Shown: positions 43,317 through 52,102 of the stretch, one piece after another
Layout of the letters: every line of letters starts with the position of its first letter
Numbering within the stretch: position 1 is the first letter of the stretch
Origin: Microbacterium sp. SLBN-146
GTDB taxonomy: Bacteria; Actinomycetota; Actinomycetes; Actinomycetales; Microbacteriaceae
NCBI RefSeq assembly: GCF_006715145.1
Contig: NZ_VFMR01000001.1
Span: forward strand, 372,001-436,000
Length of the DNA stretch: 64,000 bases
Reading direction: 5' to 3'
Position numbers and translations under genes: made by a program
The notes under the pieces: model-generated
Database searches by the model: none
Told to the model about the DNA's origin: nothing
What the model saw: only the letters and a program-made list of their open reading frames with translations

Positions 43317-44299
43317 CGGGCCCGCTCCGCGAGACGGTCGTAGACGGCGTCGAGTTCGGGCTCGACGATCCGACGCGCCGGATCCGCGTCGTGCCAGTCG
43401 ATGATCTCGCGCGCGCCGGCATCGAATCCGGTCGACGCGACGAAGCCGGGGACGAGGAAGCGGATGAAGGAGTTGTCGAAGACGTGGCTGTGCGTCCGAT
43501 CCCCGAGGTGGAGCCCCTCCTGCGCGGGGATCGCGCGTACGAGCTCATCCGACGACACGTGGACGATGCGCGGCGCGGGGACGCCTGCTGCTTTCGCCAT
43601 GATCGTCGTGATCTGGTCCCACGTGAGCACTTCGTCGGCCGTGATGTGCACCGCCGCCCCGATCGCGCGGGTGTCACCGAGGATCGAGACGAAGGCCTTG
43701 GCGAAGTCGCGCGCGTGGGTCAGCGTCCAGAGCGACGAGCCGTCGCCGTGGACGATGACGGGCGCACCGCGACGCATGCGGTCGATCGTCGTCCATCCGC
43801 CGGCCACGGGAATCCGCGTCTGATCGTACGTATGCGAGGGACGCACGATCGTGACGGGGAAACCGGTGTCGCGGTACGCCTCCTGGAGCACGAGCTCACT
43901 GGCGATCTTGTCGCGCGAGTACTGCCAGAACGGGTTGCGGAGCGGAGCCGCCTCCGTGATCGGCAAGAAGGTCGGCGGTTTCGCGTACACGGATGCCGAG
44001 CTGATGTAGACGTAATGTCCCGTGCGGCCCGCGAAGACCTCCACATCCCGACGGGCGTGCTCGGGCGAGTAGGAGATGAAGTCGACGACGACATCGAAGG
44101 ACTCGTCGCCGACCGCCGCGCGGAGGGATGCCACGTCGGACACGTCCGCCGTCAGCCTGCGGACGCCGTCCGGTGCGGGGCGCAGGGTGCTCTCACCCCG
44201 CGTGAGGATCGTGAGATCGAGACCGCGTGCGACCGCCTCGGTGGTCGCGGCGGCCGAGATCGTTCCCGTGCCTCCGATGAACAGGACCTTCGACGTCAT
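43313..44299 (-). CDS. NAD-dependent epimerase/dehydratase (extended/atypical SDR)
   Basis: Nucleotide-binding protein of 328 residues. The glycine motif GGTGTISAAATTEA near 9-22, followed by LTRG and later DVVVDFISYSPEHA, matches the NmrA-like or plant CSP41-like extended SDRs that act on nucleotide sugars or related molecules. The catalytic Tyr position reads YSRDK near 132. It lies 18 bases from the MFS gene stop and overlaps the Gfo/Idh gene. It probably processes the same sugar-like moiety as its neighbours. Confidence 0.85.
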   Translation of the reverse strand: MTSKVLFIGGTGTISAAATTEAVARGLDLTILTRGESTLRPAPDGVRRLTADVSDVASLRAAVGDESFDVVVDFISYSPEHARRDVEVFAGRTGHYVYISSASVYAKPPTFLPITEAAPLRNPFWQYSRDKIASELVLQEAYRDTGFPVTIVRPSHTYDQTRIPVAGGWTTIDRMRRGAPVIVHGDGSSLWTLTHARDFAKAFVSILGDTRAIGAAVHITADEVLTWDQITTIMAKAAGVPAPRIVHVSSDELVRAIPAQEGLHLGDRTHSHVFDNSFIRFLVPGFVASTGFDAGAREIIDWHDADPARRIVEPELDAVYDRLAERAR

Positions 44300-44317
44300 C
44301 GCATGAGCTCCTTCGCT

Positions 44318-45496
44318 TCAGACGGCGGCCGGCGCTCCGCGTCGCCACACGACGATCGCGAGCGTCGTGGCGACGAGGAATCCGACGCCGGACAGATACC
44401 AGATGGGGGTGGATCCCCAGACGGCGAAGAGCGCGCCGCCGACGATGGGGAGGATCGCGCAGCCGAGGTAGGACCCGGTCTGCACGAGGCCCGTCGCGGC
44501 AGGGGTGGCCCGCCCCGCCGTGCTCGACACGACATAGTGCGTGAGGCCCGTCCATCCCCACCCGACGCCGAGCACGAGGACGAGGCCGATCCCGAACGCC
44601 CACTCGCGCGTGAAGGCCATGAGAACGGAACCCACGAGGCCCGCCGCGAGCATGACCGTGATCGTGCGCATCGTGTTGCCGCCGCCACGCTCGAGGGCTC
44701 CCACCGCGATCCGCATGAACGCGCCCGTGAGACTCGCTGCGGCGAAGAGCACGCCGGCGACGGCGGGATGCATGCCGTGTTCGATGGCCGAGACGACGCC
44801 GAACGTGGACGCGCACGCAGCCGAACCCGCGCCGAGCGTCGTGACGGACGCGAGCGTGAGGAAGTACACGCGCTGCTCGCGCGTGAGGGGTGCGCTGGAG
44901 TTCTTGCGCACGGTGCCCTTGGGAAGGCGACGCGGACCGACGAGGAAGAACACCACGAGGACGACCGCTGCGATCCCTGCGGCGAGGGCGTACGCCCATC
45001 GCCAGCCGAGCGTCAGCGCGATGGCGGGGATCGCGAGCCCCGCGAGGAACGACGCGAGCGGGATGGCGGACTGCTTGACGCCGTAGGCGAGCGCGCGCCG
45101 TTCGCCCGACACACGGAGGTTGATGAGATGGTTCGTCGACGGGTGACAGAGGCCCGTCGCGACGCCGCCGACGGCCGCCCACACGAGGAACCACTGCCAA
45201 CTCGGGGTGACGAGCGCCGCACCGACGAGACTCAGCATCGCCACGACGATCGTCAGGATGATGACCTTGCGGCTCCCGATGTTCGCCGTGAGCCTCCCCG
45301 ACGGGGTGGAGCTCAACGCCGCGAACACCCAGTAGGTGGCGACGATGACGCCGAGCGACCACGACGGGATGCCGATGTCGCCGTTGATCTGGGTGAAGAG
45401 CGCCCCGATGAGGAAGGCGGGGATCCCGGAGACGACAGTGGCCCCGATCGAGATGAGGAGGGTGGACTTGCCACCGTCGCGCGCGATCAGTGACAT
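44318..45496 (-). CDS. MFS transporter
   Basis: Permease of 392 residues with about 12 helices. The loop 2-3 motif is SSTPSGRLTANIGSRKVI, with the conserved Gly, Arg and Asn variant. The second-half loop reads GAFMRIAVGALERGG. It starts three bases after M81 paralogue 3 stops, and is in the same operon. It may import the M81 substrate or export a product; sequence alone does not decide. Confidence 0.88.
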   Translation of the reverse strand: MSLIARDGGKSTLLISIGATVVSGIPAFLIGALFTQINGDIGIPSWSLGVIVATYWVFAALSSTPSGRLTANIGSRKVIILTIVVAMLSLVGAALVTPSWQWFLVWAAVGGVATGLCHPSTNHLINLRVSGERRALAYGVKQSAIPLASFLAGLAIPAIALTLGWRWAYALAAGIAAVVLVVFFLVGPRRLPKGTVRKNSSAPLTREQRVYFLTLASVTTLGAGSAACASTFGVVSAIEHGMHPAVAGVLFAAASLTGAFMRIAVGALERGGGNTMRTITVMLAAGLVGSVLMAFTREWAFGIGLVLVLGVGWGWTGLTHYVVSSTAGRATPAATGLVQTGSYLGCAILPIVGGALFAVWGSTPIWYLSGVGFLVATTLAIVVWRRGAPAAV

Positions 45497-45499
45497 CGG

Positions 45500-47002
45500 C
45501 TAGCGAGTCGCCCCCTCGATGACGACCGGCTCGAGGTCGGCGACGGTGTCGCGGTCGAGAGGATAGATGGGGCGCCACACGCGCTCGAAGGTCAGTCGGT
45601 CCATGTCGAGGTCCGTGCCGCCCGGCGTGATCGCCATGAACGAACTCCCCGCAGCGGCGAGCTGACTGGGGAACTGGTACCCGTTCTTCACGACGACCAG
45701 GTCGTACTCCGACGTGTCGAGGTGAATGCACCCCTCCCACCGCAGCGCGGGACTCGACGGGTCGTCCGGGGCGATGAAGGGTGCCGCATTCCGCTGCACG
45801 ACGACGGACACGAGGCCGTCGCGGACGAGGACGCCCGCCGTCCCCTCGCCGTAGGCACCCTCGATGAAGCGCTCGACGGTCCACGACCCCGCGACGGGTC
45901 CCGCGTACCGCGCGTCGACGCGCGCACCGAGCGGGCGGTCGATCACACCGCCGACGCCCGCCGCCGTCGCGGCCTCGAACGCGTCGACGTCGACGAGGCC
46001 CGCGAACAGGGCGCGGATGCCCTTCTCACGGATGCGCTCCGAGCGGCGTGTGGCGTCGAGGGCGAAGGTGACGTCGCCCGATCCGCCCGCTCGCACGTTG
46101 TCGCCGGAGTCGCTCACGAACACGGGCCTGGCGGCGCCTCCGCAGACGAAGTCCAGCGCGTCGTCCCAGTCGCCGACATCGTCGACGACGATCACGAAGT
46201 CCTCGCGCGCGTTCCAGTAGCCCTCGGCGAGCGCTCGCGCGCAGGCGGCGGCGGACGCGGCATCCCATCCCGTGACGAGGACGGCGGCGGCGTTGCGGTC
46301 CTCGTCAGCCCACGCGAAGCCCACCCAGAGCGCCGCGTCGAGGACTCCGTGCTCGGCGATGAGGGGCTCGAGCGCGGCGAAGACCGTGCGTCCGGGCTCC
46401 ACGACGGTGCTCGTCCGCTCGCCCGGCAGCAGGACGGGCACCCGCACCCACGCCTTGACGGGCTTCTCCCCCCGATCGAGCACGGCGACGAGGTTCGTCA
46501 CGGCACGGTCGCGGGTCAGCAGATTGTCGACGTGGGGAGCGTGGCGGTGGCACGCGGCGAGGTCGACGAGGCGCATGAGCTCTTCGGAGAAGTTGCCGTG
46601 CGTGTCCATCGACAGCGAGATGACGGCATCCGGACCGACGACCTCGCGGACCATCGCGACGTACGTCTCCTCGGCGTGCTGCCTGCCGAGGACGTTGGCG
46701 GCGCCGTGCATCTCGAGGTACACGCCGTCATACGGCAGGCCGGCGACGAGGGCCTCGCGCGTCTCGGCGAGGATCGCGTCGAACGACTCCGGCAGCAGCG
46801 GGCCGCTCGCGGCCCCCATCGCGCGGACGGTGGGAACCCACGTGATGCCCGTCACCGTGTCGCCGAGTCGCGCATCGAAGTCGTACTGCGGGAGCATCTC
46901 GTCTCCGCGCGTGATCGCGTAGAAGCTCTCGTCGACGGTCCTCAGCGAGAACGTGCTCTGCTCGCTGTGGAGACCGGCGATCGCGATCCGATGCTCACGC
47001 AC
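45500..47002 (-). CDS. M81 family metallopeptidase (MlrC-like), paralogue 3
   Basis: Full-length M81 protein of 500 residues. The first metal motif reads E97-M-H99-G-A, with Glu replacing the Asp of paralogues 1 and 2; the others are normal (D133-T-H135-G-N and R-H154-A-P-H157). The C-terminal domain has SDSGDNVRAGGSGDVT, VVVVKNGYQFP and TPGGTDLDMDRL. Its start overlaps the end of the M24-like gene by eight bases, so the two are coupled. Confidence 0.9.
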   Translation of the reverse strand: MREHRIAIAGLHSEQSTFSLRTVDESFYAITRGDEMLPQYDFDARLGDTVTGITWVPTVRAMGAASGPLLPESFDAILAETREALVAGLPYDGVYLEMHGAANVLGRQHAEETYVAMVREVVGPDAVISLSMDTHGNFSEELMRLVDLAACHRHAPHVDNLLTRDRAVTNLVAVLDRGEKPVKAWVRVPVLLPGERTSTVVEPGRTVFAALEPLIAEHGVLDAALWVGFAWADEDRNAAAVLVTGWDAASAAACARALAEGYWNAREDFVIVVDDVGDWDDALDFVCGGAARPVFVSDSGDNVRAGGSGDVTFALDATRRSERIREKGIRALFAGLVDVDAFEAATAAGVGGVIDRPLGARVDARYAGPVAGSWTVERFIEGAYGEGTAGVLVRDGLVSVVVQRNAAPFIAPDDPSSPALRWEGCIHLDTSEYDLVVVKNGYQFPSQLAAAGSSFMAITPGGTDLDMDRLTFERVWRPIYPLDRDTVADLEPVVIEGATR

Positions 47003-48377
47003 GGGTGATCGCGAGGTTCGGGGCGAGCCAGTACGGCGGCAGGTAGCCGGCGGCGTTGGAGAGCGGCAGAACCTCGTCGTGGAGGTCGATCCCGAACGTC
47101 GTCTTCAGCATGTCGCGACGCGCCTGGATGCGCTGCCACGCGCCGGGGTACTTCTCGGCGAGCTCGGCCCGGAGCTCCTCGTCCGCGAGCACGACGCCGT
47201 CTTCGATCTGCGACGTGTGGTGCGCGGAGCTCGAGACCATCGGGATGATGTCGAGCTGGATGGCGTTGCCGGACCGGAAGACGACCTCCGACCCCTTCGC
47301 GACCGGGGATCCGGGCCATTCGTCGAGGTGGATGAAGTGACCGGGATTGAGGAAGATGCCGAAGAACGGGTCGCCGATGCGGTCGAACGTCACGTCGTAC
47401 ATCTCGCCCGCCGTCATGCCGATGCGGACGTTCTCGTACCACGCCGCGGCTGTCGCGAAGTAGGGGATCACGAGGTCGTCGACGTACCCTGCGGCGTCTG
47501 CGGGGAGCTGCGCCGCGTGCTCGACGAGGTAGCCCGCGCGCGCCGTGTTGCTTCCCCAGTAGCCGAGTCCGGATGCCACGCGGTCACCGACCTGCAGTTC
47601 GCGGCTGCCCGCGCTCGCGACACCGAAGCGCGTGTTGGGACCGCCGAGCATCGTCGGGTGGTAGTTGAAGGGCAGCATGAGCGGACGCAGCAGCTGCGAG
47701 GCCTCGAGCTCGGTCATCCCCGGCTGGATGCCGTCGATGAGGTTGATGATCGACTGCGATCCGTGCGCCCCGACGAACTCGAAGTAGGCGATCTGGTCGA
47801 CCTCGTTCTGGTAGCGCAGTCCGCCGTCGAAGCCGGTGAAGATGTCCGCTGCGTTGACGACGCGCTGTGCGGTGCGCGCGAGTTCCACGACGATGTAGTG
47901 GGGGACGTCGATCCAGCCCTCCGTGCCGGCGCCGGCGTACCACTTCCATCCCACGACGCCGATCGTGTCGAGGTCCGAGAGGCCCGCCTCCCGCAGGACG
48001 TCGGCCAGCGCGAGGTCATCGGGGTCCGGCTGACCCGTGAGGCTCAACTTCGAGAAGCGGACGACGTCGATGTCGTAGTCGATGATGTCGGCGTAGGCCA
48101 CGTCCTCGTTGCCGACGAGGAGGCGCGGGGTGCGCCCCGGAACGAGGATGAGGAGGGCCTCTTCGTACCGGGGGTCGAACCCCGTCAGGTACGCGAGGTT
48201 CGCGAAGTGCTCACGGTCGGCGTAGACGACGAGGGCTGCGAGACCCCGATCGGCCATCGCACGCTCGGTCGCTGCGATCCGCGCCTCGTATGTCGAGCCG
48301 GGCACGCGAGGAAGGTCGCGCGGCAGGCCGATGGGCGGCAGCGAGATCTCCCGGAGCTCGAATCCCTGCGTCGTCAT
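46995..48377 (-). CDS. M24-like (creatinase/Xaa-Pro peptidase fold) protein with altered metal site
   Basis: Pita-bread-fold protein of 460 residues from the ATG at 48377. The N-terminal creatinase-like domain is clear (RIAATERAMADRGLAALVVY, then YLTGFDPRYEEALLIL). In the catalytic domain the two Asp ligands usual in M24 are absent: the expected D-x-G and S-D-x-T-R positions read SGLGYWGSNTAR. A His survives in NPGHFIH and a late Glu in IEDGVVL. It may be a metal-free hydrolase like creatinase, or a binding protein. First gene of the M24-M81-MFS-SDR-Idh-M81-M81 operon. Confidence 0.83.
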   Translation of the reverse strand: MTTQGFELREISLPPIGLPRDLPRVPGSTYEARIAATERAMADRGLAALVVYADREHFANLAYLTGFDPRYEEALLILVPGRTPRLLVGNEDVAYADIIDYDIDVVRFSKLSLTGQPDPDDLALADVLREAGLSDLDTIGVVGWKWYAGAGTEGWIDVPHYIVVELARTAQRVVNAADIFTGFDGGLRYQNEVDQIAYFEFVGAHGSQSIINLIDGIQPGMTELEASQLLRPLMLPFNYHPTMLGGPNTRFGVASAGSRELQVGDRVASGLGYWGSNTARAGYLVEHAAQLPADAAGYVDDLVIPYFATAAAWYENVRIGMTAGEMYDVTFDRIGDPFFGIFLNPGHFIHLDEWPGSPVAKGSEVVFRSGNAIQLDIIPMVSSSAHHTSQIEDGVVLADEELRAELAEKYPGAWQRIQARRDMLKTTFGIDLHDEVLPLSNAAGYLPPYWLAPNLAITRA

Positions 48378-48443
48378 CCTTGGCCTCCTGTACCCACCCG
48401 GGGGCCGCGAGGCCCCGTACGACGATGCGTCGCACTGGTACAA

Positions 48444-48468
48444 GTTTTGCGCAATGTTGCTCTGTTGT
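48444..48468 (-). promoter_or_regulatory. promoter with LacI-type half-palindrome upstream of the M24/M81 operon
   Basis: On the minus strand a TTGACA -35 box (48468-48463) is followed by the palindrome TTGCGCAA (48451-48444) in the spacer. TTGCGC also forms the core of the tandem operators at 57477 and 59586. The LacI gene stops just upstream at 48496. Confidence 0.55.
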
Positions 48469-48495
48469 CAAAATTTACGCAACGGCTGTGTGGAA

Positions 48496-49542
48496 TCAGT
48501 GCGCGGAGGCGGGCGGCGCCGCGGAATCCCTCTCGATGAGGGCGACACCGATGATCGAATTCGTCACGGGACGGCTCGGGTCGTCGATGCGATTGGTCAG
48601 GAGTTCGACCGCCGCGCCCGCCATCCGATCGACCGGTGTGCGCAATGTCGTCAACGCGGGCGTCAGGACCGCGGCATCCGGGATGTCATCGAATCCGACG
48701 ACGGAGAGGTCTTCCGGGACCCGCACTCCGAGGGAGCGCGCGGCGGTGAGGATGCCGAGGGCGATCGTGTCGCTCGCTGCGAAAACCGCGGTCGGCGAAG
48801 CTTCGGCCGCGAGGAGATGCGACATGACGGACACGCCGAACTCCTCGTTGAAGCTGCCCCGCAGGACCAGCTGATCGTCGCCGTCGAGCCCGGCCTTGCG
48901 CAACGCGTCGGTGTACCCGCGCGTGCGCTCCTGGACCGAGTGGAGGCCGGCCGGGCCCGTGACAAGGGCGATCCGGCGATGACCGAGGTTCGTCAGGTAC
49001 GTCGTCGCCTGATAGGCGCCCGCGTAGTCGTCGACGAGGACCGAGTCGACGGGCGGCGCGGTCGTCAGGGCCTCATCGATCACGACGACGGGGCGACCGT
49101 TCGCGATGACATTGGCGAGCGACCTGTTGCTGGAGTACTGACCCGCGTAGATGATTCCCGACACGTCCTGCGACACGAGGAGATCGACGTAGTCCAGCTG
49201 CTTGCGCGCGTGACTCAGCGTCGAGCAGATCAGCACGGACAAACCCTGGCGCTCGGCGACCTTCACGACGGCGTCCGCGATGCGACCGAAGTACGTGTTT
49301 CCCACCTGCGGCACGATGAGACCGATGACGCCGTTGCGGGTCCGTCGCTCCTTCGTCGACTTGGGCGCCCGCGAGTAGCCGAGGCGGCTGATCGCCTCCT
49401 GCACGCGGGCCTCCGTCGCGGGCTTGAGCGCGAGCTGACCGGCGAGGTAGCGCGAGACGGTCGAGACGGACACCCCCGCCGCCGCAGCGATGTCATGAAG
49501 GCTCGGTTGACGTTCCGCAACTCCGTTGCGCGGTGTTGTCAT
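48496..49542 (-). CDS. LacI family transcriptional regulator
   Basis: Repressor of 348 residues. The HTH and hinge (LHDIAAAAGVSVSTVSRYLAG at about 15-35, then EAISRLGYSRAPKS) are canonical, and the ligand-binding domain resembles periplasmic sugar-binding proteins (IGLIVPQVGNTYFGRIADAVVKVAE). The C-terminal segment LSVVGFDDIPDAAVLTPALTTLRTPVDRMA is typical. It lies between the M24/M81 operon and the M81/ABC operon on the same strand and is the most likely regulator of both. The effector is probably the imported compound or a sugar-like fragment of it. Confidence 0.92.
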   Translation of the reverse strand: MTTPRNGVAERQPSLHDIAAAAGVSVSTVSRYLAGQLALKPATEARVQEAISRLGYSRAPKSTKERRTRNGVIGLIVPQVGNTYFGRIADAVVKVAERQGLSVLICSTLSHARKQLDYVDLLVSQDVSGIIYAGQYSSNRSLANVIANGRPVVVIDEALTTAPPVDSVLVDDYAGAYQATTYLTNLGHRRIALVTGPAGLHSVQERTRGYTDALRKAGLDGDDQLVLRGSFNEEFGVSVMSHLLAAEASPTAVFAASDTIALGILTAARSLGVRVPEDLSVVGFDDIPDAAVLTPALTTLRTPVDRMAGAAVELLTNRIDDPSRPVTNSIIGVALIERDSAAPPASAH

Positions 49543-49651
49543 GGATGCATCCGTTCGAATCGGGGCGAGCGCACTCTTGGCGGTCTGCAGAGGACCAGCG
49601 GATCCGTGTCAGTGTAGCGCCGTGTTGCGCGAGGCCCGCGGTTCGGGGCGG

Positions 49652-51175
49652 TCACGCGGGACCGTCCCGGAAGCTGTGGACGTTCGCCTTCTCGTCCCAC
49701 GCGGCGTCGGGATCCATCGGGATGGCGGGCCGGGAGATGCGCTCCCACGACAGTGCGTCGAAGTCCATCGCCGACGGACCGGGACTGCGGAGGAGGATGA
49801 AGCGCGCCGCGACGTCCTCGAGCTGAGGAAGGAGGTAGCCGAACTTCATGACGTAGACGGCGTGGCCCACGGGGTCGATCCCCATGGCTTCGAGCATCCC
49901 GGGCTGACCGATGTAGAGCCGCACGGCGTGCAACGTGACGAGAGCGGACCCGATCCGCAGACGCACCCATGCTCCCTCCGATCGCGTCGGGGTCGAGCTC
50001 TCCGCGACGGGGTTCGGGATGACGATCTCGTCGCCTCCCGCTTCCACGACGGCCTCGACGACGCGACGGGGCCCCGAGCCGTCGAGATGCTCCGCACCCA
50101 GCTCGATGCGCACCGTCGATCCGACGCCGGCCGCGCGGCACAGTGCGACCGTCCGGGGAGCGAGGATGCCGGTGACGACGACGTCGTCGAGCTCGGGGTG
50201 GTCCAGGACATGCTGAAGCACGATCGTGAGGTCTCCCCCGGCCCCCGCCGAGACGTTGTCACCGGAGTCCGTCACATAGGTCGGACGCTCGGTCGCGGCG
50301 GCGGCGACGGCGAGCCCTTCGTCGAGCGCGAGGTTCTCCATGCGCAGCGCGAACTCGTGGCGGCGACTCCACACGTCGCGCGCGATCTCAGCGGCGACCT
50401 CTCGAGCGAGCTCTTCGTCGCCGTCCGTCACGACGACGGCCTGCGTTCCCACCCACGGTCTGTCGTTCCAGCCGAAGCCGAGCAGGATATTCGCCTCGAT
50501 GACGCCCGGGCGCTCGTCATAGGAGGGGAGTGCGCCCCACAGTTCGCGGGCGGGCGAGTAGTCCGTCATGCACTTCTCGCCGGGAATGAACATCGGGAGG
50601 TGAGCGTAAGCCCGGACAGGACGTGTGCGGCCGAGAGCCGCATCCACGACATGACCCGCCACGCGGTAGCCCGCGTCGTACTGGTCGCGGTGCGGAGCGG
50701 TCCGCAGAACGGTGACCGCTTGCAGTTCGGCGAGCATGTCGCCGGTCAGCTGCCCGTGCATGTCGAACGGCACACCGATGGGGACGCCAGGACCGATGGC
50801 CTCGCGCACGGCGAGGGTGAAGTCGGTGTCGCCGTGGACGTCGAAGCCGTCGACCTCGAGGGCTCCGTGATTGAGGAGCACGAGTCCGTCGAACGGGCCC
50901 GCCGCACGCAACAGCGCGACGGTCTCGTCCTTGATGGCGCGATAGACGTCCGCATCGACGCTCCCGCCCGACAGCGCGCGCGCGAAGATCAGCGGCACCG
51001 TCTCGACATCGGGGTCTTCCTTCAGCCGATCGAGCGCTCCGATCGTGCCCCGGTAGTTCGTCGTCGCGAAGAGTTCGTCGCCGCGGCGGATCTGGATCAT
51101 CGACGCGTCGGTGAGGAACGGCGACCGCGCGAGGGTCTCCTGCACGAACCCCGCGACGGCGATGCGCACCGTCAC
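49652..51175 (-). CDS. M81 family protein (MlrC-like), divergent paralogue 4
   Basis: 507 residues with M81 architecture but altered key positions. The first motif reads L101-N-H103-G-A, without the acidic residue; the second is D138-M-H140-G-Q; the third reads R-T159-A-P-H162, with Thr replacing the first His. The block SDNV is retained as TDSGDNVSAGAGGDLT, while the C-terminus reads YVMKFGYLLP and lacks TPGGTDL. It is coupled to the TIM-barrel gene by a four-base overlap and lies downstream of the ABC importer. It may cut a different bond or have a changed metal site. Confidence 0.87.
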   Translation of the reverse strand: MTVRIAVAGFVQETLARSPFLTDASMIQIRRGDELFATTNYRGTIGALDRLKEDPDVETVPLIFARALSGGSVDADVYRAIKDETVALLRAAGPFDGLVLLNHGALEVDGFDVHGDTDFTLAVREAIGPGVPIGVPFDMHGQLTGDMLAELQAVTVLRTAPHRDQYDAGYRVAGHVVDAALGRTRPVRAYAHLPMFIPGEKCMTDYSPARELWGALPSYDERPGVIEANILLGFGWNDRPWVGTQAVVVTDGDEELAREVAAEIARDVWSRRHEFALRMENLALDEGLAVAAAATERPTYVTDSGDNVSAGAGGDLTIVLQHVLDHPELDDVVVTGILAPRTVALCRAAGVGSTVRIELGAEHLDGSGPRRVVEAVVEAGGDEIVIPNPVAESSTPTRSEGAWVRLRIGSALVTLHAVRLYIGQPGMLEAMGIDPVGHAVYVMKFGYLLPQLEDVAARFILLRSPGPSAMDFDALSWERISRPAIPMDPDAAWDEKANVHSFRDGPA

Positions 51176-52020
51176 GACGGGACTCCCACGCGAGTGAGCG
51201 CTGCGCGGGCGTCGACGACGCGCTCCTCTTCGGGCTGCGTGCGCAGGTGGGTGCTGAAGGGCTCGCTCTGCACGGGGCCCGTGTATCCGATGCGGGTCAG
51301 CACCTCGACGAAGCCGTCAGCGTCGATGACGCCCGTCGCCCCCGGCTGGGCGCGCTCCATGTCGAGCTGCGCGTCGCGATCGACGCCCTGCGGCGCATCG
51401 TTGAGATCGACCGCGAGGATCTCGGTGGGGTCGAGGGCGGCGATCTGATCGAGCGTCTCTCCCGCGGTGTACCAGTGGAAGGTGTCGAGGAGCAGACCGA
51501 ACGATCCCGGATCGTCGAGGGAGGCGATGAGGGAACGCATTCCGTCCAGGTCGCTGATGAACGGATACCGGTAGGGAGCGCGCCAGGTCGCGGGACCCAC
51601 GTACTCCAGGGCGAGTCGCAGTCCGTTCGCGCGGAGGAGCGGAGCCAGCGCGTCGAGTCTTCGCCGATGCAGATCGAGCGTCTCCTCGAACGGAAGCTCA
51701 TCGTTGGCCGGGGCGAGCCACGCCGAGACCGTCGTCGCTCCCGCGTCGGCGAGCGCGGGCGCGAGGTCTTCGACGATCCCGATGAGGTCTTCGAACTCGT
51801 CGTCGCTCGTCTTCGTGCCGAGCGGTACGGGAAGACCCGCGAGCCCGAATCGCAGGCCGGCGTCCGAGACGAGGCGCACGAACCTCTCCCGCGTTCCGGG
51901 ATCCCGGAAGAAGGGGACGAACGCGTCGACGGCGTCGAATCCGTAGGTCTCACCCAGGGAGACGAGTCGTTCGGGCGATGCGTCGAAGAGCAGCCGACGA
52001 GTACTGAGGACGGTGTACAT
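51172..52020 (-). CDS. sugar phosphate isomerase/epimerase (xylose isomerase-like TIM barrel)
   Basis: AP endonuclease 2-type barrel of 282 residues. Metal-site residues are suggested by LALEYVGPATWR near residue 135, LDTFHWY near 190, and SEPFSTH near 254, positions where this family has Glu, Asp/His and Glu. Homologues act as keto-sugar or inosose isomerases. It sits between the ABC binding protein and M81 paralogue 4, again pointing to a sugar-like or polyol substrate in this regulon. Confidence 0.87.
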   Translation of the reverse strand: MYTVLSTRRLLFDASPERLVSLGETYGFDAVDAFVPFFRDPGTRERFVRLVSDAGLRFGLAGLPVPLGTKTSDDEFEDLIGIVEDLAPALADAGATTVSAWLAPANDELPFEETLDLHRRRLDALAPLLRANGLRLALEYVGPATWRAPYRYPFISDLDGMRSLIASLDDPGSFGLLLDTFHWYTAGETLDQIAALDPTEILAVDLNDAPQGVDRDAQLDMERAQPGATGVIDADGFVEVLTRIGYTGPVQSEPFSTHLRTQPEEERVVDARAALTRVGVPS

Positions 52021-52102
52021 GGATCCCCCGGGAGGAGTGCGGTCACGACGATGGTGACCCGGGCCCGGCGCGATGTCGCGCCGGGCCCGGGTGCTGAGAG
52101 GG

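Noticed and set aside
39332..51175. Calling the M81 genes a microcystin degradation (mlr) cluster
   Set aside because: There is no MlrA-type intramembrane protease or MlrB-type serine hydrolase, and the neighbours point to a sugar-like compound. M81 homology alone does not establish the substrate.
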